Source of the DNA: JAALLB01 sp017643495
Lineage (GTDB): Bacteria; Pseudomonadota; Alphaproteobacteria; Rhizobiales; Rhizobiaceae
DNA length: 64,000 nucleotides
Direction: 5' to 3'
NCBI GenBank assembly: GCA_965216105.1
Contig: OZ244147.1
Coordinates: 3,162,001 to 3,226,000, forward strand
The position numbers and the translations under genes are program-made. Positions within the stretch are counted from its first letter, which is position 1; each line of letters opens with the position of its first letter. This document shows, one piece after another, positions 8,823 to 16,873 of this stretch. Under the pieces are notes generated by a model. It was not told the origin of the DNA, made no database searches, and saw nothing but the letters and a program-made list of their open reading frames with translations.

Positions 8823-10079
8823 ATGAGACTGACAGGCAACATGATTGCAATGGCAACCGGGGCGGCACTCGCCGGGGCGCTTGCCGCATGGCTTCTGCTC
8901 ACCCATGCCGATGTTCCGCTCATTCCCGCTGCGATTACCGGCGGGATCGTGTTTTCTGTCCTGATATCGTTTGCCACCATCATCCGCATTGAACAGCTGA
9001 CCCGCAAATTGCGGAGGCTGGAAGCGGGGATACGCTCGCACGAGGGACGCTTGTCATCGCGCATTGACACGGTTGAGAACAGCATTCCCGCTCTCTCCCG
9101 GATCGAACGGCTGGAACGAAAGCTGGCCGGGCGGGTTCATTCCGACATTGCTGCCAGCAACCGGGACAACATTCATGCGCGAACAACGCTGTTTCCCGAA
9201 GACAGGTCCGCAGCCGACAAGCCCGTTGCAGAAGATGCCGGTATCAGCGAAACCGGCAATGTGGTCCTGCTGCATCCCTCCCCTGCCAAAAAGGCCGAAC
9301 AAACACCAGCCAGGGACAAGTCCGGTTCGCGCAGCAGGGCAGAGTTTGACACGGATGAAATCCAGATCCGCCTGCAACCTGCCGTCTCACTCGACAATCG
9401 CGAAGTCTTTGCCTTTGAAGCATCGGCGTGCGTCGAGGATTTTGTAGGCCAGTTGCATGACCATGCCACCGTTCTTTCGGCACTTGAAAGCGACAAGGAG
9501 TTGCGGCGCTTCGACAAGTGCCTTGCCGACCGTGCGCTCAGCCTGGTCCGCTCCCTTCGCCGCCAGGGCAAGTCGCCGCTTGTCTTTGTGCCGGTTTCTG
9601 GCACCACATTCAAATCCGGTTCTGCCTTTGACGCGTTTGACGAAATGCTGGAAGCACAGCGCAAGCTTGGCAAGAACATCATCTGGGAAATCAGCCAGGC
9701 GGAACATGCCGGGTTTTCAAAAACCCAGCGTACGCGATTGCGCCAGATACTTGAGCGCGGCTTTGCCCTTTGCCTTTCCGGCTGCCAAGATCAGGAAGGT
9801 GCCGGAGAAACGCTCGCACAAGGCCTGTTCAGCTATGCCAAAATGCCCGTCTCGGAACTGGAAAGCCTTGATGCCATTTCGCTGAACGGGCCGCAAAGCG
9901 AGCTGATGATTGCCTGCGAAGAGACCGGTGCAACGCTGATCGTGACCGGTGTCGAGCACGAACGCCAGGCCGTGCACCTGATCGACCACCAGGTACGGTT
10001 TGCCCAGGGAAGTTTCTTCAGTCCCCCGAAGTTTCCGGCGACCAGCCGCCAGGGAAGCAAAAAGGCCTCGAAAAAATAG
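8823..10079 (+). CDS. membrane-anchored protein with degenerate EAL domain
   Basis: Two N-terminal membrane helices (NMIAMATGAALAGALAAWLL and ITGGIVFSVLISFATII) are followed by a coiled coil (IEQLTRKLRRLEAGIRSHEG), a low-complexity linker and a C-terminal EAL-like domain from about residue 180. The EAL signature reads FEA, the DDFG motif is replaced by a stretch around LSGCQDQEGAG, and other metal ligands are absent. c-di-GMP hydrolysis is therefore unlikely, and a binding or scaffold role is more plausible. The start could instead be ATG 8763 (439 residues) or TTG 8739. ATG 8823 places a short basic leader before the first helix. The gene ends 92 bp before the groE promoter region. Confidence 0.7.
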   Translation: MRLTGNMIAMATGAALAGALAAWLLLTHADVPLIPAAITGGIVFSVLISFATIIRIEQLTRKLRRLEAGIRSHEGRLSSRIDTVENSIPALSRIERLERKLAGRVHSDIAASNRDNIHARTTLFPEDRSAADKPVAEDAGISETGNVVLLHPSPAKKAEQTPARDKSGSRSRAEFDTDEIQIRLQPAVSLDNREVFAFEASACVEDFVGQLHDHATVLSALESDKELRRFDKCLADRALSLVRSLRRQGKSPLVFVPVSGTTFKSGSAFDAFDEMLEAQRKLGKNIIWEISQAEHAGFSKTQRTRLRQILERGFALCLSGCQDQEGAGETLAQGLFSYAKMPVSELESLDAISLNGPQSELMIACEETGATLIVTGVEHERQAVHLIDHQVRFAQGSFFSPPKFPATSRQGSKKASKK

Positions 10080-10170
10080 GCCGGTCACGCCGCAACAGCG
10101 CAAGTTTCTGACCTTGGCGCTCCGAATCGTCAAGAATCATCAAAAAGTCCGAAATTTCCGAGCGCATTTT

Positions 10171-10199
10171 CTTGACATCACGCCGGGTCGTCATTACTT
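10171..10199 (+). promoter_or_regulatory. candidate groE promoter (RpoH-like -35 CTTGAC)
   Basis: CTTGAC at 10171-10176 is followed after 17 bp by TTACTT (10194-10199), immediately upstream of the CIRCE operator. CTTGAC is the usual -35 core of alphaproteobacterial heat-shock (RpoH) and housekeeping promoters. The -10 is a poor match, so the exact start site is uncertain. Confidence 0.45.
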
Positions 10200-10207
10200 C
10201 AGCGCGC

Positions 10208-10234
10208 GTAGCACTCACCACATCAGAGTGCTAA
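10208..10234 (+). promoter_or_regulatory. CIRCE operator (HrcA binding site)
   Basis: TAGCACTC and GAGTGCTA(A) flank a 9-bp spacer, matching the CIRCE consensus TTAGCACTC-N9-GAGTGCTAA except for the first base. It lies 62 bp upstream of groES. HrcA binds CIRCE and represses groESL until heat shock. hrcA is not in the window. Confidence 0.95.
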
Positions 10235-10295
10235 CACAATTGCAAAAAACATTAACGGCGTGCCTTGGCATGCTCTGACTAATGGGTAAGACAAA

Positions 10296-10592
10296 ATGGC
10301 AAAACTGAAATTTCGTCCCCTGCACGACCGCGTGGTTGTCCGCCGGGTAAATGCAGAGGAAAAAACTGCAGGCGGCATCATCCTTCCGGACACCGCCCAG
10401 GAAAAACCTTCCGAAGGTGAAATCGTGGCAGTGGGTTCCGGAACCCGTGATGAAAACGGCAAGCTTGTCGAGCTTGACGTGAAAGCTGGCGATCATGTGC
10501 TTTTCGGCAAGTGGTCCGGTACGGAAGTCAAGATCAACGGCGAAGACCTGCTGATCATGAAAGAATCCGACATCATGGGCATTGTCGGCTAA
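10296..10592 (+). CDS. groES: co-chaperonin GroES
   Basis: This 98-residue protein is the normal GroES length. It starts with KFRPLHDRVVVRR, contains the mobile-loop segment EEKTAGGIILPDTAQEKP and ends with GEDLLIMKESDIMGIVG. It caps the GroEL folding chamber as a heptamer. groEL follows after 74 bp, and both genes lie behind one CIRCE element, so the operon is bicistronic and heat-shock regulated. Confidence 0.98.
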   Translation: MAKLKFRPLHDRVVVRRVNAEEKTAGGIILPDTAQEKPSEGEIVAVGSGTRDENGKLVELDVKAGDHVLFGKWSGTEVKINGEDLLIMKESDIMGIVG

Positions 10593-10666
10593 CAGCCACA
10601 CGCCTCATTCACACAATCTACCAGAAACAAGGCATGTCCCCGGACTGCTTTAAAAGGAGCTAAACA

Positions 10667-12301
10667 ATGGCCGCCAAAGAAGTGAAATTCGGCACGGACG
10701 CCCGCGAGAAGATGCTGCGCGGCGTCGACACTCTCGCCAATGCGGTGAAAGTGACCCTCGGCCCGAAAGGCCGCAACGTGGTACTGGAAAAATCCTTCGG
10801 TGCCCCCCGCATCACCAAGGATGGTGTTTCCGTTGCCAAGGAAATCGAGCTTGAAGACAAGTTCGAGAACATGGGCGCACAGATGGTCAAGGAAGTTGCT
10901 TCCAAGACCAATGATGCAGCCGGTGACGGCACAACAACTGCTACCGTTCTTGCTCAGGCAATCGTCAAGGAAGGTGCCAAGGCTGTTGCTGCCGGTATGA
11001 ACCCGATGGACCTGAAACGCGGCATCGACACTGCTGTCATGGAAGTCGTCAAGGACCTCGTGAAAAGCGCCAAGAAGATCAAGACTTCCGAGGAAGTTGC
11101 CCAGGTCGGCACGATCTCTGCAAACGGTGAAGAGCAAATCGGCAAGGACATTGCCGACGCCATGCAGAAAGTCGGCAATGAAGGCGTGATCACTGTTGAG
11201 GAAGCCAAAACCGCTGAAACCGAACTCGAAGTCGTTGAAGGCATGCAGTTCGACCGCGGATACCTTTCTCCATACTTCGTCACCAATCCTGAAAAAATGA
11301 TTGCTGACCTGGAAGATCCGTATGTCCTGCTGTTCGAGAAAAAACTCTCCAACCTGCAAGCCATGCTGCCAATCCTCGAATCCGTCGTCCAGTCTTCCCG
11401 TCCGCTGCTGATCATTGCAGAAGATGTTGAAGGTGAAGCGCTTGCAACCCTCGTTGTGAACAAGCTGCGTGGCGGCCTGAAAATTGCTGCTGTCAAGGCT
11501 CCTGGCTTCGGCGACCGCCGCAAGGCCATGCTCGAGGACATCGCCATCCTGACCGGTGGCCAGGTGATTTCTGAAGATCTCGGCATCAAGCTCGAGAACG
11601 TGACACTCGACATGCTCGGCACTGCCAAGAAAGTCGCGATCACCAAGGAAACCACAACCATTGTTGACGGTGCCGGCAAGAAGAAAGAAATCGAAGGCCG
11701 CGTAAACCAGATCAAGCAGCAGATCGAGGAAACCTCTTCCGATTACGATCGTGAAAAGCTGCAGGAACGCCTTGCCAAGCTTGCTGGCGGTGTTGCCGTG
11801 ATCCGTGTTGGCGGTGCGACCGAAGTTGAAGTGAAAGAGAAGAAAGACCGTGTCGACGACGCGCTCAACGCGACCCGCGCTGCGGTTGAAGAAGGTATCG
11901 TTGCCGGTGGTGGCGTTGCCCTTCTCAAGGCTTCCAACAAGCTGAAAATCACTGGTGCCAATGCGGACCAGGATGCAGGCATCAACATCGTTCGCCGTGC
12001 ACTGCAGGCTCCGATCCGCCAGATCGCCGAAAATGCCGGCGATGAAGGCTCGATCGTTGTCGGCAAGGTTCTCGAAGGCAAGGTTACCTTCGGTTACAAC
12101 GCACAGACCGGTGAGTATGGTGACATGATCTCCATGGGTATCATCGACCCTGTGAAGGTTGTCCGTTCCGCGCTTCAGGATGCAGCCTCTGTTGCCTCTC
12201 TCCTGATCACAACGGAAGCCATGGTTGCCGAAGCACCGAAGAAAGATGCACCGGCAGCCCCTGCAATGCCTGACATGGGCGGCATGGGCGGCATGATGTA
12301 A
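10667..12301 (+). CDS. groEL: chaperonin GroEL
   Basis: This 544-residue protein is the standard length. Hallmarks are VTLGPKGRNVVLEKSFG, the ATP-site motif GDGTTTATVLAQ (D, G, T contacts), PGFGDRRKAMLEDIAILTGG, the EEGIVAGGGVALL stretch and the GGM-rich tail ending MGGMGGMM. It forms a double heptameric ring that folds cytosolic proteins with GroES. A strong ribosome site AAAAGGAG lies 7 bp before the ATG. The gene is biased toward frequent codons, as expected for high expression. A 584-codon open frame on the opposite strand is a shadow of this bias. Confidence 0.99.
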   Translation: MAAKEVKFGTDAREKMLRGVDTLANAVKVTLGPKGRNVVLEKSFGAPRITKDGVSVAKEIELEDKFENMGAQMVKEVASKTNDAAGDGTTTATVLAQAIVKEGAKAVAAGMNPMDLKRGIDTAVMEVVKDLVKSAKKIKTSEEVAQVGTISANGEEQIGKDIADAMQKVGNEGVITVEEAKTAETELEVVEGMQFDRGYLSPYFVTNPEKMIADLEDPYVLLFEKKLSNLQAMLPILESVVQSSRPLLIIAEDVEGEALATLVVNKLRGGLKIAAVKAPGFGDRRKAMLEDIAILTGGQVISEDLGIKLENVTLDMLGTAKKVAITKETTTIVDGAGKKKEIEGRVNQIKQQIEETSSDYDREKLQERLAKLAGGVAVIRVGGATEVEVKEKKDRVDDALNATRAAVEEGIVAGGGVALLKASNKLKITGANADQDAGINIVRRALQAPIRQIAENAGDEGSIVVGKVLEGKVTFGYNAQTGEYGDMISMGIIDPVKVVRSALQDAASVASLLITTEAMVAEAPKKDAPAAPAMPDMGGMGGMM

Positions 12302-12302
12302 G

Positions 12303-12327
12303 CCACTTTTGGCAAAGCCAAAAGTGG
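12303..12327. repeat. inverted repeat directly after groEL
   Basis: CCACTTTTGGC and GCCAAAAGTGG form a perfect 11-bp stem with an AAA loop, starting 2 bp past the groEL stop. There is no T-run, so it may protect the mRNA 3' end or assist the true terminator 85 bp further on. Confidence 0.6.
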
Positions 12328-12411
12328 TGAGGTCTCCCGGCAAAGCCTGAGCTAAAAGCGACAGGTAATTTGCACAGCAAACTACCGGGAGCCATCATCC
12401 GGAATTTATGG

Positions 12412-12442
12412 AAGGGCGGTCTTCGGACCGCCCTTTTCTTTT
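12412..12442 (+). terminator. rho-independent terminator of groESL
   Basis: GGGCGGTC and GACCGCCC form an 8-bp GC-rich stem closed by a TTCG tetraloop. Flanking AA/TT pairs can extend it, and TTTTCTTTT follows. It is a textbook intrinsic terminator on the plus strand, 110 bp after groEL. Confidence 0.92.
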
Positions 12443-12519
12443 CCCTGAGCCCATGATTTTGTATTGGTCAACGATGCTCCGCATCGCTTGACTGGCACAA
12501 AACTGTGAGGCCTTGCGGT

Positions 12520-12936
12520 TCAGCTGGTTGGCAATTTGTCAAACCTGGCCAGCAACGGCTCCTGGGCATCCCAAGGCACAGCGCTGCTTGCATAGGTTAC
12601 AAATTTCGGCATGAACTGGCCGGGCCTGTCGAGCAGGCCGGGGCTGATCGCCGTGACATCCGGACTGGCCGCAAATGTCACGTGGGTCGGCGTTCCACAA
12701 TCCGGACAGAACGCCTGGTGTTTCTCATTCCCGCTGTCGGCGACGACAGTCCAGTTCCTGGTTTGACCATCGATTTTGACAGTACCCGGCTTATCAAACA
12801 CCAAAAAAGAACTGTGTCCGGTTCCCGAGCGAAGCTGGCAGTGCCTGCACTGGCAGTGAAGCTCCGCCACAGGTTCGCCCACGGCTTCAATTCGGACGGT
12901 GCCGCAGGCGCATTGTCCCGTATATTTCCTTGTCAT
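12520..12936 (-). CDS. GFA-domain (CENP-V/GFA) zinc-binding protein
   Basis: The start is placed at ATG 12936 behind GGGAG, giving 138 residues. An in-frame TTG at 12978 would overlap the preceding gene. The zinc ligands typical of the GFA family are visible: CACGTVR near residue 8, CQCRHCQ near 29, and CPDCGTPTH near 81. The family is named for glutathione-dependent formaldehyde-activating enzyme, but most members have no proven activity. It starts 32 bp after the ArsR-SRPBCC gene on the same strand, so both probably respond to the operator at 13756-13808. Function beyond zinc binding is unknown. Confidence 0.8.
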   Translation of the reverse strand: MTRKYTGQCACGTVRIEAVGEPVAELHCQCRHCQLRSGTGHSSFLVFDKPGTVKIDGQTRNWTVVADSGNEKHQAFCPDCGTPTHVTFAASPDVTAISPGLLDRPGQFMPKFVTYASSAVPWDAQEPLLARFDKLPTS

Positions 12937-12967
12937 TGCGATCTCCCGACTGGATGATTTGCAGGTT

Positions 12968-13747
12968 TCACAGGTCAATGCCGGTGCCCGTTTCGAGGAA
13001 GGATTTCATGCTGGACAGAACCAGCGGCCATCCCTTGCCGATGCCCTGCTCCATTCCGCTACCCGGCTGGAGTTGGTCATGGGTCACAGTGAGTTTGACC
13101 ATTCCGTTTTCCTGCGCTTCCATCTCGAATGTAACGCGACTTTCCTCATCGGGATCATCCGCCCTGGAAGCTGCTGACCATGTGATGACCAGCAAATGGG
13201 GCGGTTCGGCTTTTATGACCTCTCCAACAATTTCAACCGTCGCATCATTGTTTGCGCGGATGTGTTCCCACCTCGCTCCGGGCGACCAGCCGGAAACATT
13301 CTCGTGCCCCCAATACTGACGCGAGATCCCGGGTGTGGTGATTGCTTCATAGACCTTCTCCGGTGTCGTCCGGATATAGGTCACATAGACAAAACTTGCC
13401 GACTTGTCGGTCATTCCTTCATTCCTTTCGAGATTATGCTTGAGATCATGAAGCAGTGCGAGACGACCGGTTTCGAACTTGCGGACCCATCGCCGGTACA
13501 CATCGTGCAGCGGAACCGGGTTAATGAAATGAAGCTTTTCCCGGCCCCGGCGCGTGGTACTGATCAGGTTTGCCTCCTGGAGCAAGCCCAAATGCTGGGT
13601 CACGGATTGCCGTGCCATGCCCATGGATGCACAAAGCTCGGTCAGTGCCTGGCCATTCTTCCGGTACAGCCGGTCCATGAGCCGCCTGCGGGCGGGATCG
13701 CCCAAAGCCTTGAATACTTTATCGTCGTCATGTGAATTATCTGCCAT
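12968..13747 (-). CDS. ArsR-family HTH regulator fused to SRPBCC (AHSA1-like) domain
   Basis: The 259 residues contain two domains that are usually separate neighbouring genes. Residues about 8-100 are an ArsR winged helix (KALGDPARRRLMDRLY, ALTELCASMGMARQSVTQHLGLL, TRRGREKLHFINP). Residues about 115-259 are a SRPBCC/AHSA1 ligand-binding fold (YVTYIRTTPEKVYEAITTPG, WSPGARWEH, GMVKLTVTHDQL, GKGWPLVLSSMKSFLETG). No metal-binding cysteine pair is seen in the HTH part, so a hydrophobic small molecule bound by the SRPBCC part is a likelier signal than a metal (inference). No purine ribosome site precedes the ATG, which lies just 8 bp from the large palindrome. A short-leader or leaderless mRNA is possible. 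Confidence 0.85.
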   Translation of the reverse strand: MADNSHDDDKVFKALGDPARRRLMDRLYRKNGQALTELCASMGMARQSVTQHLGLLQEANLISTTRRGREKLHFINPVPLHDVYRRWVRKFETGRLALLHDLKHNLERNEGMTDKSASFVYVTYIRTTPEKVYEAITTPGISRQYWGHENVSGWSPGARWEHIRANNDATVEIVGEVIKAEPPHLLVITWSAASRADDPDEESRVTFEMEAQENGMVKLTVTHDQLQPGSGMEQGIGKGWPLVLSSMKSFLETGTGIDL

Positions 13748-13755
13748 GCAGGAGA

Positions 13756-13808
13756 TATTACGCAGGTAAATACCTGCATGTCAAGCGCAGGTATTTACCT
13801 GCGTAATA
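13756..13808. promoter_or_regulatory. double palindromic operator upstream of the ArsR-SRPBCC gene
   Basis: Two perfect 22-bp arms (13756-13777 and 13787-13808) are separated by 9 bp. Each arm contains a near-palindrome, GCAGGTAAATACCTGC on the left and GCAGGTATTTACCTGC on the right. This gives two 16-bp sites about three helical turns apart centre to centre, a classic arrangement for two regulator dimers. It lies just upstream of the ArsR-SRPBCC start, so autoregulation is the simplest reading. Confidence 0.85.
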
Positions 13809-13893
13809 ACCGTGAATTGTCTGCGAATGGTAATTTTCGGAACCCAAAAGTCCGAGCGCTTTCATCGGAAATTTGTGGAAGGGTGACCATTGG

Positions 13894-13927
13894 ATTTGGT
13901 CGAACAACGGATGTCCGGTATGCGGAC
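13894..13927 (+). repeat. repeat copy J: isolated right-end module of the dispersed repeat
   Basis: TTTGGTCGAACAACGG followed by ATGTCCGGTATGCGGAC matches only the last ~35 bp of the dispersed repeat. The same terminal hairpin GTCCG-N5-CGGAC is present, followed by CTTGCTGCC as after copy C. It marks the left limit of the repeat-containing region. Confidence 0.7.
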
Positions 13928-14051
13928 CTTGCTGCCGCCGGGGGGCACAGTAGTCTCTGAAAGCAATATTTCCTTTAGACGAGACAGGCGCCAGATAGTT
14001 GTCGCGTGACCCCAGCCTGACGCTTCTCATATATCTGCGCGGGAGAGAGTG

Positions 14052-14885
14052 ATGAATATTCTAGTCACGGGCGCAACAGGCAATGTCGGGCGTGAAGTCA
14101 TTCAACTGTTGGTCGCGGACGGACACGAGGTCACCGCCGGAAGCCGGAATTCTGATTTTGATGCGAGTGGTACTGCTATAGCTGCTCAACTGGATTTCAC
14201 CCGTGGCATTGCGCCGCCTGCTGAATTTGATGCGATTTTTCTGATGCGGCCGCCGCAACTTGCTGATCCGGAGATCTTTAGACAGTTCCTTGAAAACTAC
14301 CCAAGGGAGACTTTGATCGTTTTCCTCTCTGTGCAGGGCGCAGATACCAAAACCTATTTGCCGCATGCCAAAATCGAGAAGGTAATCACCAAACTTGGTT
14401 TTCGGCATGTGTTTGTTCGGCCGAGCTATTTCATGGACAACCTCTTGACGACATTGTGGCCAGAACTTGTTCAAAACCATCGAATTTACCTGCCTGCAGG
14501 AAATCTCAAACTGGATTGGGTGTCCGTTGCCGATGTCGCTGCTGTTTGTGCGAATGCATTATCCCGGAAATTCGCTATCCCCGCGGTTTCGGTCTGCTCC
14601 GGGGAGTTGAAGGGATTCACGGAAGTCTGCCTGACAATCAATCGCATTGCAGGGACACGCATATCTTATGAACGTGCGAGCCTGCCTGGCTTCGTGTGGT
14701 ATCTACGAAAGACTGGCAACACGTGGACCTATATCGGCGTGATGCTACTCCTTCACTTCTTTCCGCGATTTGAACGTGCGACCCCGACCTCATCTGACAC
14801 GGCGCGGGCGGTATTGGGAAGGCAACCCGAGACGCTGGAGGCATTTATTCGCCGCAACAAGCTGCGCTTCAAAAAGCTTGCTTGA
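14052..14885 (+). CDS. NmrA-like NAD(P)-binding protein
   Basis: Start ATG 14052 follows GGGAGAGAG; an adjacent GTG at 14049 is less likely. The 277-residue protein has the Rossmann signature ILVTGATGNVGREV at the N-terminus, then AGSRNSDF and VRPSYFMDNLL, as in the NmrA/atypical short-chain dehydrogenase group. Many such proteins sense NAD(P) or reduce small electrophiles, and the Tyr-x3-Lys dyad of classical SDRs is absent. It stands alone, downstream of repeat module J and upstream of a GNAT gene, in the accessory region. The substrate is unknown. Confidence 0.8.
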   Translation: MNILVTGATGNVGREVIQLLVADGHEVTAGSRNSDFDASGTAIAAQLDFTRGIAPPAEFDAIFLMRPPQLADPEIFRQFLENYPRETLIVFLSVQGADTKTYLPHAKIEKVITKLGFRHVFVRPSYFMDNLLTTLWPELVQNHRIYLPAGNLKLDWVSVADVAAVCANALSRKFAIPAVSVCSGELKGFTEVCLTINRIAGTRISYERASLPGFVWYLRKTGNTWTYIGVMLLLHFFPRFERATPTSSDTARAVLGRQPETLEAFIRRNKLRFKKLA

Positions 14886-15094
14886 GGAGATTGGTAACGA
14901 CAGCTTCGGGCTTGAAGGACAAACAGCGCCGGCAAGATAGCTATGAAACGGTGCTTTTTCATCCACAAAAACAGCTCTGAAGTTGCTATATCCGCTATTG
15001 TGGACAAGACCTGCAAAGAAATCGTACCCGCCATTGCCTTATATTGGTGAAGCCATCAATCATGCCGCCGAAAAGCGAGAAGGTTGAGGTGCAA

Positions 15095-15586
15095 ATGATC
15101 AGATGTGCAGAACACAAGGATGTTGCTTCGATCCAGGCTGTCCTGAACGATGTGTCGAACTGGGGGAAACTGGAAGCTTATCCAGATGAGGTTATTCGTA
15201 ACGCCATCGACGACCAGCAGATGCCCATCCTTGTCTGGGAAGAGAACGGGCAATGGGGTGGTTTTTGCTGGCTGCGCCGGACCAATGAGGGAACCAAAAT
15301 CGAAGAATTCGGTGTCTCCAGGCCCGGTTGCGGTATTGGATCGCGTTTTTTCAAGGCGATCCTGGAAAGAGTTTCGCAGGACAGGTTTGAACGGCCACTC
15401 TGGCTTGCTGTCGCGGCCGACAATGTCGACGCCATACGTTTCTACGTAAGATACGGGTTTGTTGGTGGCGAGCTAAAAATAGCCGTCTGGAAGCGCCGGG
15501 CCGGTCCAGTCGCCGACGCGCTCATCATGACGTATTTATCAAACGATGAGGCATCAGATGAGCCGCGCGGCAAGGTCGTGACATGA
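15095..15586 (+). CDS. GNAT-family N-acetyltransferase
   Basis: Start ATG 15095 has a TTGAGGTG ribosome site 4-10 bp upstream. Earlier in-frame ATG 15062 and TTG 15044 are possible. The ~163-residue protein has the GNAT pattern: MIRCAEHKDVASIQAVLND at the start, the acetyl-CoA loop GCGIGSRFFKAIL (motif A), and VAADNVDAIRFYVRYGF (motif B). The acceptor is unknown. The gene is convergent with ridA. Confidence 0.8.
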   Translation: MIRCAEHKDVASIQAVLNDVSNWGKLEAYPDEVIRNAIDDQQMPILVWEENGQWGGFCWLRRTNEGTKIEEFGVSRPGCGIGSRFFKAILERVSQDRFERPLWLAVAADNVDAIRFYVRYGFVGGELKIAVWKRRAGPVADALIMTYLSNDEASDEPRGKVVT

Positions 15587-15618
15587 CGCATTGAGCAGGA
15601 ATGGCCGCTTGAGTTTCG

Positions 15619-16014
15619 TCAGGCTGCTGCGGTCGCTTCAATCTCGAAGAGCAATCCCGGCATCGCGAGACGTGTCACTCCCAATAGTGTCATCGGCGGG
15701 GCGACCTGATATTCTCCGAAACGCATACCCATCACGTCAAAATTCTTCAGCGCTTCATCCACGTCAGTGGCATAGATACCGAGTTTGACCACATGGCTCA
15801 GGTTCAAGCCTGCCCCTTTAAGAACTGCCTCCAGATTGTCGATGGCAAGGCTGATCTGTGCGCGCATATCTTCGGGATGCTGGGGGACACCTTCCCCATC
15901 TACCGCAGTCTGACCTGCACAGATCACCTGCCGCGTCGCGCCATCGATCATTTCGGCCTGATTATATCCTAACCTGACGGACCAATCCCAGGGGTTCACT
16001 GCAATCCGTTCCAT
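15619..16014 (-). CDS. RidA/YjgF/Rid-family protein
   Basis: Start ATG 16014 is preceded by AAGGAG at ideal spacing, giving 131 residues, the normal RidA size. Upstream in-frame codons extend the frame but lack support. Conserved features are VICAGQTAVDGEG, NLEAVLKGAGLNLSHVVKLGIYATD and the C-terminal MPGLLFEIEATA. The Arg that binds the imine carboxylate in true RidA (near Arg105) appears as TRLAMPGLLFEIE, consistent with a deaminase-type Rid protein. The family hydrolyses reactive enamines/imines. It is divergent from a WYL regulator, which probably controls it. Confidence 0.85.
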   Translation of the reverse strand: MERIAVNPWDWSVRLGYNQAEMIDGATRQVICAGQTAVDGEGVPQHPEDMRAQISLAIDNLEAVLKGAGLNLSHVVKLGIYATDVDEALKNFDVMGMRFGEYQVAPPMTLLGVTRLAMPGLLFEIEATAAA

Positions 16015-16098
16015 GTAGCAATCTCCTTCTCTCTGTTGCCGGAATTGGTGTAGAATGTAATAGTGCCAATTTTTGTCATCATTAAGCAGGCTAGCGAC

Positions 16099-16818
16099 AT
16101 GAATGTGAGGCTCAGACACGACGCCCTGGTGCGAACCCTTCGCCGCAACGGCATTTCCACCGTTGAGGCCCTCGCAAATGAGGTTGGCGTATCCCGCCGA
16201 ACCGTGTTGCGCGATATCAGCGCGTTGCGTGACGAGGGCTATGTGATACATTCCGATGTCGGGCGCGGCGGCGGTCTTCAGCTTGATCCGCAATCGATGC
16301 AGATGCGGGCCAAGCTGTCCGTGCCAGAGGTGTTTGCGCTGCTAATCAGTGTGGCGGCAATGCGGGCAGCGGGAAGCTTGCCATTCTCCGAACTCGCCGA
16401 TGCAGGACTGGCAAAAATAGAAAAGGCACTGCCAGCCGACAAGGTGAAAGACCTGCGCAGTTTCCTGGACTGTCTGCATATCGGTCAGTTGTCGCCTTTA
16501 CAGGATTTGTCGGACATCGGGAAAATAGCCCCGGAATTGCTTACAGCCTTTGAAACGGCGTTTCTGGAGCGTCAGTTCATCAGGTTTAGTTACAGGGATG
16601 CAGAAGGGCGCAACACCGAGCGGCAAGTGGAGCCGCAAGCCATGCTGATCCTGCCGCCGTTGTGGTACCTCGTCGGCTGGGATCCCTCGCGCGGCGACTT
16701 TCGCCATTTCCGCATGGACAGGATAACCAATCCGGAAGCAGTTCCAGATACTAGCTTCCGTCGTCGGCGTGTCCCTTTCGAAGATGATGTTTGTCCTTAC
16801 AACGATTTGCAGCCCTAA
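16099..16818 (+). CDS. HTH-WYL domain transcriptional regulator (YafY/DeoR type)
   Basis: Start ATG 16099 is chosen; GTG 16063 is an alternative. The ~239-residue protein has an N-terminal HTH_11 domain (RHDALVRTLRRNGISTVEAL, VSRRTVLRDISALRDEGYVI) with the wing DVGRGGGLQL. The C-terminal WYL domain shows FRFSYRDAEGR-like IRFSYRDAEG, WYLVGWDP and RHFRMDRI. WYL regulators bind nucleotides or other small ligands and often control the adjacent divergent gene, here ridA 84 bp away. The repeat fragment at 16830 starts only 12 bp after its stop. Confidence 0.87.
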   Translation: MNVRLRHDALVRTLRRNGISTVEALANEVGVSRRTVLRDISALRDEGYVIHSDVGRGGGLQLDPQSMQMRAKLSVPEVFALLISVAAMRAAGSLPFSELADAGLAKIEKALPADKVKDLRSFLDCLHIGQLSPLQDLSDIGKIAPELLTAFETAFLERQFIRFSYRDAEGRNTERQVEPQAMLILPPLWYLVGWDPSRGDFRHFRMDRITNPEAVPDTSFRRRRVPFEDDVCPYNDLQP

Positions 16819-16829
16819 CGCCAAAACGG

Positions 16830-16866
16830 TATTCGGCTAGGTAGAAAGAATTTCCGGTATGCGGAC
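16830..16866 (+). repeat. repeat copy I: isolated right-end module
   Basis: ATTCGGCTAGGTAGAAAGAA followed by TTTCCGGTATGCGGAC is the last ~37 bp of the dispersed repeat, squeezed between the WYL gene and the AAA gene. Its terminal stem has one mismatch. Confidence 0.8.
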
Positions 16867-16873
16867 GAAGCGG

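Noticed and set aside
10589..12343. 584-codon minus-strand open frame over groEL
   Set aside because: A shadow of groEL codon bias; His/Phe/Gly/Asp-rich low-complexity translation without motifs.
13758..14030. 90-codon minus-strand frame
   Set aside because: It covers repeat module J and part of the large operator; no conserved features.
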